From NCBI GenBank assembly GCA_963854835.1, contig OY978525.1, forward strand, positions 113,508,018 through 113,572,017: a DNA stretch of 64,000 nucleotides. Reading direction: 5' to 3'. Shown piece by piece: positions 1 to 11,649 of this stretch. The position numbers and the translations under genes are program-made. Within the stretch, counting starts at the first letter, position 1. Each line of letters opens with the position of its first letter. The notes under the pieces were generated by a model that was given only the letters and a program-made list of their open reading frames with translations, searched no databases and was not told the DNA's origin. Source of the DNA: Megamerina dolium (lineage: Eukaryota; Arthropoda; Insecta; Diptera; Megamerinidae).

Positions 1-1440
1 CCGAATGAATCGACCAAATCGGATATTGAAATATATTCACTACTGCCGGTACTCCGCTCTGCTCTAATTCTGACTCAAGGTGATGATATTCAAATTACCA
101 GCTTATTTGTGGAACTAAAAAAATTAACAAATAATTGTCACATAAAAATACTCCCACTGAAAGTGCGTTATTGACTATTGAGAGAAGAGAAAAACACCCT
201 TTTTCATACATATAAATGAGTATTATATTTATTGCAATGGTATAATTGGCATAATTTTGAATGCTTGTTTGTTCTCATACTCTACACACCTACATAAATA
301 TTGAGCTACGTACTATGTGTACTCGTATATATGTATGATCTCCTATGCCTTTATCCCGTATCAATCAATTGATTTTTACATAAATGATTTAGGTATACTC
401 GTATGTATGCATAAAGGGATATCAGTATATATATATATATGGGGAAGGGATGGTATGATATGTTTTTGTATTTAGAAAATTATAATATACATACATATAT
501 TGTCAATTGTGTTACTTGGTTGATTTTGTACATAAATACATACATAGTTGTGTGGTTTGCTCTCTGCTATACATTGTACATTGTACATATTTGTATACTG
601 GCGCTTTATAATAGCCGTTGTTTTGTTATTGTTATGCTTCAATTGTTTAACACTTCAATAGCAGGAAGGAATTTCTGCATTCTTTAGTTATTCTGTTGTT
701 TCCTCGATTGAGAGTAATATTTGAGCTCCTGAAGTGCACATGTCGATGTATTATATTGTATATGTATTGTGGAAGTGGATGATGATTATGATGAACATGA
801 TGATGATGATGATACCCACATATCTACCCACACTATAGCATTCACATTCCTTACATATATGTATACTATTATACTCCACCCTACATGATTCGCACACAAA
901 CACACATAACTATACTTCCGGTTATGGTTTCCACATATGCATGTGCATACATGGTATATCGTTTACTTTTCAAGTGCATAACAGGCTCGTTAAAGCACGT
1001 TATGTACCTACATATTGTATTTGGTTCAATTTGGTATTGATGGCGATATTAAATTGAACGATAATGATGATGTTGGATCAATGCATGCTTCAATAGCAAA
1101 AATTTGCAATAAGTATAACCACTAACAAATGTTCTCACTTTGAATGCATTCAAGTGCATATATGTGCACATATAATACATGGTTGATGATAGTTATAGCT
1201 AAACTATACATATGCATGCTATATATGCATTCATCTATAACAATTCAAGGGTTTCACATTTAACCATTATGGCATTTATCAATTGCAATTCTCTTCTTTG
1301 ATTAGCAAATTGCCGATATTATGCCAAACTGGTTTTATAGCAAAAACAAACAACATTAATAACTAAATATGGTATGGGTATCATGACTATCGACAGCTGT
1401 CTACACAATACAATGTCCTCGTATACGCATGCGTAAGTGT
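1..1440. other. Non-coding AT-rich stretch (Lac intron)
   Basis: I see no gene or recognisable mobile element here. It is rich in ATACAT/TATGTA-type simple sequence and has a short GAT-rich run near 780-812. Because the Lac exon at 8354 begins in the middle of a codon and no earlier Lac exon is visible, this is inferred to be part of the large upstream intron. Confidence 0.6.
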
Positions 1441-1449
1441 AACAATTCA

Positions 1450-2085
1450 CCTAATGGGTGTTTTTTTTCGATATATAGAACTTCCCTGTGTAATTTGTCG
1501 TTGTTGTCAAAGAATACAAAAATATCTTGCTATTTTCAAGAGTTCATTTTAATAATAATATGAATTTATACATTATTGAAAATATTGTCCATCGCTAGCC
1601 ATTACTTTTTCCCCATTTTTCTGGTAATTTTCGAATACTATTTCGAAAAAAAAAACCATGGGTCTTTTGATGTCATCCACGAATCGACACAATTTTTGAC
1701 TTCTTCGAAAGTACGAAATTGCTGCTCAGCTAAGCCATATGTCATCGACCTGAACAAGTAGTAGTCTCGAAAGGACCAATGTCTGGACTATACGGCGAGT
1801 GAGGTAGAACTTCCCATTTCAACATTTCCAAATATGTTTTGACCGGTTGAGTAACATGTGATCGAGCGTTGTCATGCTGCAAAATCACATTCTGTCGTGT
1901 CGCTGCTCGCATTGCGGCCGTTTTTCTTTTAGTGTTCGGCACAAAATCATCAGTTGTTGAAGGTAGCGATCGTCTGCGATAGTTTCGTTCGATTGAAGCA
2001 GCTCATAATACACCGCATAATATAATACATGCTTCCCGTAAATGCTCTTTATTTAACACAAATTCGGACATTATCTATGCAATGA
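1450..2085 (-). mobile_element. Internally deleted mariner (irritans-type), relic
   Basis: The minus strand carries decayed mariner transposase C-terminal coding sequence, including the motifs LQHDNARSHV and LPHSPYSPDIGPF, which match the catalytic-domain HDNARPH and PHPPYSPDLAP blocks. Near 2020-2035 the minus strand reads like the HLREA start of the same protein, so most of the middle is missing. It is closely related to the longer copy at 41700-43225. It is not functional. Confidence 0.7.
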
Positions 2086-2111
2086 AAAATAATGACGTTG
2101 TCTAAAACTCA

Positions 2112-2522
2112 ATATAATAGGTGTGTTTTCTTACTTTTCCAGTAACAATTATCCAGTAAACAAATTTCTGAGAAATTGACAGCTTTCGCTCTCAAAGAGA
2201 AAAATATGTCAAAAAGTACAAGAACGCAAAACCAGTAAAAACCTGCAAGTTTCACGAACAGCTGATATTCCACTAAGTAAATTGCAATTGTTCGTTTGCT
2301 TGTTAGTTTCTTTTGCTTATGATCAGCTGTTTTTCCTACTTGCAAGTCTTTACTGGCTTAAATTTGTCCAGTAACAATTTGCAACTTCCCCTCAAAATGA
2401 AATGTCATTTCGCTCTCTCAATTTCCCCAACTTTGCAAGTTTTTTGGGTACGAGAACGCTAAAACGTGATAGTTTGTAACAATTATCACAAACTATTGCG
2501 TATGAGAACACTCTTAATATAA
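2112..2522. repeat. Possible short MITE with imperfect terminal inverted repeats
   Basis: The left edge (about 2114-2133, with GGTGTGTTTTCTTA) and the reverse complement of the right edge (about 2500-2522, with GAGTGTTCTCATA) match at most positions over about 20 bp. The inside repeats TTGCAAGT and CCAGTAACAATT. The boundaries and any target duplication are unclear. Confidence 0.3.
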
Positions 2523-2569
2523 AATGAGTATGATTGACAGATGTCACAGCTTTTCAACAAAGCAAAAAT

Positions 2570-2691
2570 CAGCTGTCTATGTCAATCACATATGACAGCT
2601 AGAGCCATCTTTTAAAAACGATTGAACGAACAGCTGTTTATGTCAATCACTTATGACAGCCAGAGCCATCATTTGAAAACGAACCGAATTA
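2570..2691. repeat. Two-copy 61-bp tandem repeat with internal hairpins
   Basis: Two adjacent units (2570-2630 and 2631-2691) both start CAGCTGT and share TATGTCAATCAC, ATGACAGC and AGAGCCATC, with a few substitutions. Each unit contains an imperfect inverted repeat of GCTGTC...GACAGC. Confidence 0.75.
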
Positions 2692-3565
2692 ACTTGTACA
2701 CCCAATTTTTAATACATTTTTGGATGATATCGTTTTTGCGTTTCTAAGTGAAAACGCAAAATCATCAAAAAATCAATCAATTGGTCGAGTGTTCATAATT
2801 TTGAAATTCGATCAACTCCTTCAAAGTAAAATAATTATTTTCCTTTTTCTTCTTTATAAATTTTCTAAAAAAAATTTCAAGATCGATTATGACAAAAATT
2901 TCACCAGATTATCACTATTATATTTTTATAATAGGATAATAGGACTTCAGCTGTCCTTCCTTATCGCCATCGATTTACGTTCAGTATACTTTGACGCCAA
3001 ATTATCCATAAAAAAAACCTAAATCCAAATATCATTAAAAATCATGGAATCAATATACATTTTCTTCTATTATAGAAGTCTGCGCAACCATCATGACTTC
3101 AAGCTGTGAACACCAAAATATAGAAAATTATGAGTAAAAATACAAACTCCCGTAGCGTTCATTAATTACAATGGAAATACCGAAGGTACTATATCCCAAA
3201 ATCCAAGTTGACTTGTCTTTTTTCTTCGTTTGTCACAAATTTCCATTGCATATATAATTTTTTATTCGTAATTGATGATCGCGTCCACGCGTAAAATATT
3301 TTGCGCAAAAAATCTATTTTAGATCCAACTTCTTCATAATTTTAACCTCTGAGTTATTAAAAATATGTAAAATGGGCATGGCAAACCATACTTTTTCAAT
3401 TTTGGGTAGCGTTATAAAAAATGATCTCAATATGAATGGCAAACTTGACAATAAGTAATTTTAATAATTTTTCATACGAAATTTAAATTTAATCAAATAA
3501 TTACATGAGCTGAATTTAAATGAAATCACATCCATGTAATTTCCGAAAAATAACATCGATTTTGG
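2692..3565. other. Non-coding, nothing recognised
   Basis: AT-rich sequence with a 100-codon open frame at 2720-3022 that has no family resemblance and a composition typical of chance ORFs. I see no element or gene. Confidence 0.5.
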
Positions 3566-3569
3566 GGTA

Positions 3570-3960
3570 GAACGTGCCTTTCCATTCGCTCTATCTGTCC
3601 GAATCAACTAAGCCGCTTTATTTTAAGGCGCTTAACTGTGCTAATATTGGCATAGAGCTCATAGAGCTCATTATTTATCATTCGCTCGCCAATACGATAA
3701 CGTTGTAACAGAATTTACTCTCAAATACTCTAAGCATCCTTTCAACAGAGCTAGAAAGCATTCAAGTCTGAAGACTCTATACTTTTTTGTAGGAACAGGC
3801 ATGATGAGAGATTTTTAAAGTGTAATTTTTGTTCCTTAAGAATGAGCTCGTCTTTGAATTTTGCTGATATATTCAAAAATGATTTTATAAACAGAGTCTT
3901 GCTCTGAATTTTACATAGTACAAAAACTGGGTCCACGGTAGAATTATCTCATAAGACTCT
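3570..3960 (-). mobile_element. LINE 3'-end fragment (reverse transcriptase C-terminal region)
   Basis: The decayed minus-strand translation contains NELYELYELYAN and VKRLKIKRLS followed by ERMER, the LYELY...VKRIK.RLRWLGHVERM block found at the end of many insect non-LTR retrotransposon ORF2 proteins. An upstream FLRNKNYTLK segment matches the same place in the fragment at 6090-6670. Stops and frameshifts show it is dead. Confidence 0.6.
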
Positions 3961-3964
3961 TCAA

Positions 3965-4376
3965 ATTAAAACTTCTTAACAGAGCCTGCAAACTGGCACT
4001 GTATAAGACAGTGGTACGACGAGTCTTGTGCTATGGAGCTGTAACTTGGACTATGAGCGAGAAAGACAAAACAAAACGGATGACTTTCGAAAGAAAAATT
4101 CTCCGAAAAATCTTCGGCGCAATTAAAATTTGACCTGACGAATGGAGAATAAGATGGAACGACAAGCTTGAACAGCTAATTCAAGGCGAGAACGTGATGA
4201 GATTTATCAAAGTACAACGTACAATGACCAAGATTAAGCTCGATGGCCGAAGTAAACGAAGATTTAAAGGAAGTCCAAGTGGAAAACTGGAGGCATGTAA
4301 CCGAGTAGCATGGAGGCGTATTGTTCAGCAGGCCAAAACGGACTCCCCTTTTTTGTGCAATCCAAATTTTCGGTGA
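3965..4376 (+). mobile_element. LINE ORF2 3'-end fragment
   Basis: Plus-strand translation reads LALYKTVVRRVLCYGAVTW, then FERKILRKIFGA, EWRIRWNDKLEQL, and a tail ending VAWRRIVQQAK. This is the ordered C-terminal part of non-LTR retrotransposon ORF2 (usual form LYKTLIRPVLTYGAETW). One in-frame stop follows GAIKI. It lies head-to-head with the minus-strand fragment at 3570-3960. The clade is not resolved. Confidence 0.75.
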
Positions 4377-6080
4377 CCAAATCATCTCAAACCATAAATC
4401 TATCCATATACCACCACCACAATCATAAGATTCGTTACATTATGAATATTTATCAGTCGAAAATTAAACTGATCATAATAAAATCACAAGCATCTGTAAC
4501 ATATGTGCCTCAAAAGAAAAGCACCCTTTATCAGAAATATATAATTTCTACATTGCAAATTCTTGTTATCCTCTCACATCCACATTGCATTTGGTGTTGC
4601 TGAAAAAGGTCATTAACGCCATTGTTACGGTCTTGTTTTACTCGGAATCTATTGTAGAAAATGCCACAAATAATAGCGTATGAGTATGAGTACAAGAACC
4701 ATGATGTAATCGATTAAAACGATAGCAAAGCATGTCATGCGGTAATAGCGCATACAAAATACTTACATAGTTCATCATATGTACATTTGTTTGTGAATAT
4801 GTCACTTGAATGTTGTCCAAACAAATGCAACATTCGATACCAAATGTATATAATTGATGCTGCTATTGCTGCTGGCTGCTGCTGCTGATGCTTCTCCGTC
4901 AATGAAGTCAATTGGAAAGTTTTAAATGATTTTTAACATTAGTTGTGCTACTATTAAAATTGGTTAGGGTTCTTCTGTTGACATTTAAGGATGAAATGGG
5001 TGGTGTGGCAGTACGAGTACTTAATGAAATGATTGTATGATACATATATATCCCAACATACATATCGTATGTACTATGTATGATACAAGTACATGCTCGT
5101 ATCTGTGACACTTACAATTATGCAGACGGTTGGTTGATTCTTCTTGTTTCGGTTCGATTCAATTCGGGGTTGAATGCACAATGTTAAGCACATTCTGAAC
5201 TGAAATTATCATTAAAATCTCATTTGTTTTATACAAACATACACTTGCTCATATATGTAGTATGTATATCGAATTTGACCTATTTTACATTTTATAGTAT
5301 ACTCATTTAGATTTTAAAGTACAGTAATTTTAAATACTCATTACACACTAGTAGGTGTTGGAAACGACTGGTGCGAATAATGATGCATACTTCATCCAAA
5401 TCATTTACCATCAACCAAAAAAAAAAAAACAAAAACCAAAAAACCATTTCATCAGCAGCAAATGTATTATATACTTACTCATATGTTCCTATACAATGTT
5501 CCTATACAATGTTTTGTATATTATGACAATTTAATGTTTATAATCACTTTTTGTCTCTGAGTATACGATCAAAGAGTAATTACACTCACAAACATGAAAA
5601 TTAACTTTTGACTCCAATAAACGAAGCCTAAAAGGGGAAATATTACAATATCCAATAGAGATTTTGACACAGGCTACAAATAGTTATAGATCTATAATTT
5701 GACAATGTGGCTGCACTGAAATTATTTATCATCCCTGCACAGAAAGGTCCAAAATAGTTCTGAACAAAATTTTGAAAAATTCTCTAGTAAATAGATACAA
5801 GTAGATCTCAGCTAGTCCTAATTGAAGTTAGCATACTAAATTGCTTTCCATTATAGTGTCTAAAGAAGTTATATATGAGATTTGGCGACAATTTCATTAA
5901 GAATTTAATTACGTTCAATAACATTGTGATTCAACAAATAGTTTTGCGTGCAGGACATTAAGTGATTAAATTTTAAAACTTTCTTGTAAAAGTCATGCTA
6001 AATCCAATGGGCCATTATGGGCATTATGTGCTCATTACAACTGAAAATCAATTTAAATCGAATGTATTATATTTCGTCAA
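4377..6080. other. Non-coding, nothing recognised
   Basis: AT-rich sequence with simple ATAC-type runs and an A-rich run near 5417-5437. No gene, exon-like ORF or identifiable element was found. Presumed Lac intron. Confidence 0.5.
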
Positions 6081-6089
6081 CCATCTCTG

Positions 6090-6670
6090 CTTTTCGCTAG
6101 CTGGCGACTGTTAGAAATTTCAAGGGCTGATAGCTTTTCCAATACTTGGTCTTTCCACTGGAGGTTAGGGAAGTTCTAATATAACACCTATATAGCTGGA
6201 GCGTGTTCTGCCATTCGCTCGACATGACCTAGCCAACGAAATCGCTGAATTTTGATACGCTTTACGATGTCGGTGTCGGCATAAAGCTCATACAGGTCAT
6301 GGTTGTATCTTATTCGATACTCACCCACCAACGCAAATAGGTCCAAATATTTTTCATAGGATTTTTCTCTAGAAAACTCATCTCATTCCCACATCTGAGG
6401 TGGAAGTTATCCAAGTTTCAGCGCCATATATAAGGATAGGCATGATGTGAGACTTGTGTGAAGTATGGTTTTTGTTTCTCAAGAGATGGCTTGGCTTCTC
6501 AATTACTTACTTAGCCCAAAATAGAAGCTGTTAGCAAGAGTGATACTTCATAATATCTCCAGGCTAACGTCATTACTGTGGTTAATACTGTTTCCAAAAT
6601 AGACATACTCCTTCACTACTTCAAAAACGCAGTTATCAAGAGTAACAAAAACAATAAAATAGTTCAACAA
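6090..6670 (-). mobile_element. LINE ORF2 3'-end fragment
   Basis: The minus strand reads, with breaks, VTLDNCVFEVVKEYVYFGNS, then ITLANSFYFGLSK, LIYGAET, GEYRIRYNHDLYELYADTD and KIQRFRWLGHVERM. That is the order of the post-catalytic RT region of a non-LTR retrotransposon. It abuts mariner sequence at about 6680. Confidence 0.7.
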
Positions 6671-6679
6671 TAAAACCGA

Positions 6680-7545
6680 CCATAATTATACCGAAGCTTG
6701 CTTCTCTGATAAAACCTCTTATCGATGAACCATTTGTTCACGTTTGGAAAAAGAAAATAGTCGAAGTGGATTCAATCGGCAGAATAGTCTGGATGGAGTA
6801 GCTGTTCGTAATCTAATTTATGCAATTTACACACTGCTATTGCGCCGAGGCGTTGTCATGGTGGAAAAGCGCTTTTCTTTCTTCGTGAAATATATTCGCT
6901 TTTACTTCAAATCAATGTCGAACCTATGTAATAGCTGTGAATAATCAAATGACACCGCAAGCATTCCAAAAAAAATGTTTGCCATAACCTTGTTGGCCGA
7001 CAAACCCACTTCGGTCTTCTTTGAGGCACGTTCTCGCAGATAATTCCACTACTTTTGCTGTTCTTTTATTGCTGGTGCTTTTTGATGGATCCATGTGTCG
7101 CCCATTGAAATAAAACGACGCAAACACTCCTTTGAAGTGGTTACACGATTGCGTTTGTTGTCAATTGTGAGCAAACATGTGACACCCATCATGCGGAAAG
7201 CTTTTTTTATGTACAAATATTCATATAAAATGTGATGTACCTACAAAGTTAAGATGCCTACAGCCTAAGCCACCTCATGCATTTTCATTTTCCGATCGTT
7301 CAATATTATTCCATCGATTTTATCGACGAATTCTGGCGTGAAGGCCTATTTTGTGCTGGTACGACCCCATTGGAATTGAGTAAACGACTTCTTAACTATT
7401 GAAGTTGATGATGCATAGTCCCCATAGCATTGCTTGGTTCCGATGATGCTTTTTTTAATCAAAAAAATAATTTTTTTGCTTGATGAGCACATGAAATTCA
7501 CCTTTTTCCCATTTTCATCAAAATTCACGAGCTCATCTGCTTTCA
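6680..7545 (-). mobile_element. Mariner transposase relic
   Basis: Minus-strand fragments read VHHILYEYL, TIDNKRNRVTTSKECLRRF, DTWIH, KVMANIFWNACGVI and KALFHHDNAS, the ordered linker and catalytic DDE/D motifs of mariner transposases. Frameshifts and stops are frequent. The 7350-7545 part (ORF with FNFDENGKKV-like residues) is probably N-terminal sequence, but this is less certain. Confidence 0.7.
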
Positions 7546-7619
7546 ATCGCTATCAAAGACAATCTAAATAAAGCAGCTTGCTGAAAATTTGAGAATAGTC
7601 TATTAACTGATGATAGTTG

Positions 7620-7894
7620 ACTATCAGAAACTTGTAAATTGACATTCACAGTTCGTAATTGACAGCTGGAATTATTAGTTCGCCAACACTTTTCATGTTG
7701 AAAACTGTTAACAATTGTTGAAAGTTTTTTGTAGCGAACATACTTAATATTTTGTAAAATGGATCGAGAAAAATTCACAATAGACAATTTTCAGCAGTGT
7801 TGCCATCGCAAATTGCCCTAATCCTCTTTTATTTTGAGAATTAACTCATAGCGGATTAGCTGCAGTTAATGCCCGAGTTATTTCGTCTAGGCTA
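7620..7894 (+). mobile_element. Truncated copy of the TWA-duplicating MITE
   Basis: Matches the right half of the four full MITE copies, from ACTATCAGAAACTTGTAAATTG onward, and ends with the terminal TCTAGGCTA followed by TAA. The left half is missing and about 35 bp just inside the right end are deleted. Same orientation as the copies at 16192 and 42369. Confidence 0.8.
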
Positions 7895-8320
7895 TAAGCT
7901 ACTGAATTATCTAATTGCCCGCGTACCAACTTATTAACGTTGTGTATTAGGGAATTCTGAATAGTCTTATTACCCAATTAATCGATTAATCAAAATACCA
8001 ATTATTTGATTAATCAGAATGTTTATTAATAAAAAAAAAAAGAATTCCCACTATTAGCTTTTCTTACTTTTGAAATAAATATTTCACAGGAATTTTACTT
8101 CGTAATGGAAAATTTTGAATCATAATTTTGTTTAAATGAAAAATTGATTAATTAAAGTGCTCGATTATATGATTAATCGCACAGTGCTAGTACTTAATGC
8201 ATAGAGTGTGGGTTTTTGCAACATATGAAACATGAAACTAGTCACAAACTTATAAATAAATAACTATAATTTTCAAATATATATTTTTTTTAGAATATCT
8301 ATAACAAAAACTCATTTTGT

Positions 8321-8344
8321 TCTCTCTCTCTCTCTCTCTCTCTC
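8321..8344. repeat. (TC)n microsatellite in the Lac splice-acceptor tract
   Basis: A run of about 12 TC dinucleotides forms the polypyrimidine tract directly before the Lac 3' splice site (AG at 8352-8353). Confidence 0.9.
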
Positions 8345-8353
8345 AAATTACAG

Positions 8354-8895
8354 ATAGCGCTACCTACGTCGGTAATATATTGAAAATCAAATCGGTGAAG
8401 AAAGAAGATCGTGGCACATATTATTGTGTTGCCGATAATGGTGTGAGTAAAGGTGATCGTCGTAATATTAATGTGGAAGTTGAATTCTCACCGGTGATAA
8501 CTGTGCCACGACCACGTTTGGGTCAAGCTCTACAATATGATATGGATTTGGAATGTCACATCGAAGCATATCCACCACCGGCAATTGTTTGGCTTAAAGA
8601 TGACATTCAACTATCGAATAATCAACATTATAGTATTTCACATTTTGCCACAGCCGATGAGTATACCGATTCGACATTGCGTGTGATTACAGTGGAGAAA
8701 CGTCAATATGGTGATTATGTTTGTAAGGCTGTCAATAAATTGGGACAAGCAGAGGCACGTGTTAATCTATTCGAAACTGTAATACCCGTGTGTCCACCAG
8801 CTTGTGGGCAAGCTTATTATGGTGGCGCTGAGCATATAGCAGCAACATCATTTGTTTTTCTAGGCATATTGATGGCATTAATATTTGCCAGATAA
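8354..8895 (+). CDS. Lac: Lachesin, terminal coding exon
   Basis: Lachesin is a GPI-anchored immunoglobulin cell-adhesion protein, a septate-junction component needed for tracheal and epithelial barrier function in Drosophila. This exon encodes the last ~180 residues. It begins with the end of Ig domain 2 (EDRGTYYCVADN, with the Y-x-C of the domain). Ig3 follows, with cysteines in DLECHIEAYPPPAIVWLKDD and QYGDYVCKAVNKLGQAEARV. The tail CPPACGQAYYGG plus a hydrophobic end (ATSFVFLGILMALIFAR) is typical of a GPI-attachment signal. The exon starts at 8354 after a TC tract and CAG; the first two bases complete a codon, so the preceding intron is phase 1. The stop TAA is 8893-8895. Similarity to Drosophila Lac, recalled from family knowledge, is near continuous. 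Upstream exons (signal peptide, Ig1, first part of Ig2) are outside the window. Confidence 0.95.
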
Positions 8896-9007
8896 ATGGG
8901 ATAATGCCAAAAAATTAAATGTTGAATGTGAGATGAGGCGAAACGATCTTAATTCTCGAATACGATCGAAATCGAATGGACTACACTTGCATAGAATATG
9001 CATAAAT

Positions 9008-9039
<32 letters not shown>

Positions 9040-10215
9040 CGATATACATACAAATACATTCCAATTATAAATGTACTATTTGTTTTTTTGTATTTTTTGA
9101 AAGAAAAAAAAAATGTTTCAATTTAAAGTCGCAAAGAAAATGTATTTTCCTTCTATTATTTTTAATTTTAAAACATTTATAATTGTATAAAAATTTTGCT
9201 AACCGAATATAACGTCCGTATTTAAGTTAGTAGTTACATATATCGAATTATTTAAAATATTTTCCTTCCAATTTTTTTTTTTTTTTGTAATTTCTTTGTG
9301 TATTTGAAGCACGTCTGTGTTGTTATTTGTTTTGTTTTCTAATGAAATATTTTAAACATCATCTACAAATACATCATAATCTAATGAGAATTATTTTCAC
9401 AAATTACTTCTTTATAATTCATTCAAATAGTAACACATCCACACAGACACACTGAAAGAGAGACGTACACATCACACGAAACTATTTTCTATATTTTATA
9501 CAATTTCAAAGTCTATTTATTAATAAAAAAAAAAGATATTCGATAATGTTATTAAATAGAGAAAGAAATACAAAATATTTTCAAATTAAATTTTTTTATT
9601 TTTTATTTTTCAAATTCATACATATACATACATACGTCTAGTTATACCTACATAACAATATTGTAAATGTAGTGTAAATTGTTTACATATGTATGTAATA
9701 CAATATATATGATCATATCGATATTCAATGTAAAATCCTTCAAAAAAAAAAAAAAAACAAAAGCGAAATATTCTATGTAAAATATACATATGATAAGAAA
9801 AAAAATTCATAATAATATTTTTTTTTCTTAATAAAAAATAAACAAAAAAATTCTAATTCTAATAAATCTTATCTTTATTAAAGTTTTTATTTAAACTGAT
9901 TACAAACAAAAAAAAAAAAAAAAGACACATTATCAACAAAATCAATTTTACATACATTTAAACTAAAGAAAAAAATTTTTGTAAAATGTACATCATTAGA
10001 TTTCATAAGTTTAATTATACTAAATACTAGTATTTACATATATATGTGTATTTATATATATGTATGTATAATTATGAAGGTAATTGTATTTTATTTTATT
10101 TTTGATTTTTGATTTTTTCATATTTTATTTTGAGCCCATTTTTACTTGGGTGTAAATAAAATAAACAAAAATTCCCTTAATAAAAGCCGTCAATAAAGCT
10201 AAAAAAAAAATAATA
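8896..10215 (+). other. Lac: Probable Lac 3' UTR
   Basis: No other gene lies in this A/T-homopolymer-rich stretch, which includes an (AC)n run at 9008-9034. Candidate poly(A) signals occur at several points. The strongest is AATAAA at 10192-10197, followed within 10 bases by a poly-A tract. The extent is inference; earlier sites such as those near 9830 could also be used. Confidence 0.5.
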
Positions 10216-10309
10216 AAAAACAACAACCAAAAAATGTATTTTTTGTGTAAGGATGGATGACAAGAAAAAATATTATATAGTTCTATCAGTTAGTAAATAT
10301 AAGGTCTAG

Positions 10310-10960
10310 TAAAAAGAAATCCATTATTTTTGCATTAAATTTAGCATAGTTAGAATGATCCGATTTAGGTCATATATGCACCGTTTTGTTCGATAACTTG
10401 TTGCCATTTTGATGGTAATTTCATAATGCCACTTTCATAGAAACACTCGTCCCTATCGGTAAAAAACTGGTACTGTCGATTTTCACAACCTTCTGTTGAG
10501 GCGAATTTTTCACCAGCTGGCCGCTTCTGAGCGATTGCTTCCTTCAGACGGTCCAATTGTTGACAGTACAGGTCCGAATTAAAAGTCTGGTCGTAGGGGA
10601 GCAGCTCATACTAGATGATTCCATGCCAATCCCACCAAACACATAGCAAAGCCTTCCTGACCGTCAATCCTGGCTTGGCCAACGTTTGCGCCCGGCTCAT
10701 CGCGATTCGACCACGACCGTTTTCGCTTGACGTTGTCATAAGTGATCCACTTTTCATCACCAGCAACCATCCGTTTCAGAAATGGATCGATTTTGTTGCG
10801 ATTCAGCAGCAATTCGTAGATGGAAATTCGGTCCATGAGGTTTTTTTGCGTTAACTCGTCTGGCAACCATACATCGAGTTTCTTTTTGTATCCAGCCTTA
10901 TTTAAATGGTTCCAAACGGTTTTTTTTTTTTTGCAATGTTTAGCTCCTGGGCAATAGAAA
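10310..10960 (-). mobile_element. Internally deleted mariner
   Basis: Minus strand: PDELTQKNLMDRISIYELLL, MVAGDEKWITYDN (first catalytic Asp region) and CLVGLAWNHLV, then a jump from QKRPAGEKFAS to SGIMKLPSKWQQVIEQNGAY, the conserved mariner C-terminus, with its stop at 10365. The block with the second and third catalytic Asp is deleted. Resembles the mauritiana/Mos-like group; the group call is tentative. Confidence 0.8.
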
Positions 10961-10999
10961 CAGTGCTTATATGACAGTCAGACTCGATGGTTTCCATTA

Positions 11000-11340
11000 T
11001 TTTATCGATATTTTCGACAATTTTTGACATCAAAACTACCGGAACGAAATCGACGAAACTAAAATTGCACGTGATTGGCTGTACAGTATCAGGACAATAA
11101 ACACTACTCACATTTTGAGCCGTCTGGCTTGCGTTTTCGTCTTTCGGTTTTCGGTCTTGCGTTGTCGTTGCTTTTCGATTTTTTTCAAGTGCTTCATTCA
11201 GTTTGGATAGTTGATGGCAATAATAATCAGCTGTGATCGTCTGGTTTGGTGCCAGCAGATCAAAAAAAATGATACCGGTATATCCAATCAACAGCAGGCC
11301 ATCTCTGGGGTTGGTTCTGATGTTTCATTCTCCAGAGCAC
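11000..11340 (-). mobile_element. Second mariner fragment
   Basis: Minus strand reads HQNQPQRWPAVDWIYRYHFF, then TITADYYCHQLSKLNEALEK, typical mariner central motifs, but cut off from a catalytic core. A nearby DKIMETIESDCHISTVSIAQ (about 10940-11020) is a mariner helix-turn-helix and may belong to this or the adjoining copy. Confidence 0.65.
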
Positions 11341-11384
11341 GGCTTTTTTATGAGATCTGTGATTTTTTCAGGTACTGCTTCACA

Positions 11385-11572
11385 TGCTAGGGCTCTTCAA
11401 ATCGCATCATGTTTAAGGGTATCCAACGCCTTTTTTTAAATCGATAAAACCAGACGAGTGCGTCACTCTATCGATTACTCCACAATCACTATTAGGGTGT
11501 TGATATGATCGACGCATGATCAGCGAGGTCGGAAGAGAGGTTTTTCTTTTCGTAGCCCATTCATCAGCGAGT
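11385..11572 (-). mobile_element. LINE reverse transcriptase fragment
   Basis: Decayed minus-strand translation contains FRPR-SCVDHINTL-IVIVE, then KKALDTLKHDAI, matching the GFRPGRSCVDQI...DFEKAFDTLKHDA block of non-LTR retrotransposon reverse transcriptases. Too short to assign a clade. Confidence 0.65.
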
Positions 11573-11649
11573 CAGACAGGCTTTTGTGAATTATAATCAT
11601 GTTTATCATGCTTTTAACAATGTTATTCTTCTCAAACTTCTCAATAAAC

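Noticed and set aside
439..687. 82-codon ORF starting at ATG
   Set aside because: Made of TATA/ATACAT simple sequence rich in Tyr, Ile and Cys; no protein features and lies in the Lac intron.
7533..7787. 84-codon minus-strand frame, similar to one at 42553-42744
   Set aside because: Both lie in copies of the MITE; the similarity is due to the repeat, and the frame is broken in other copies.
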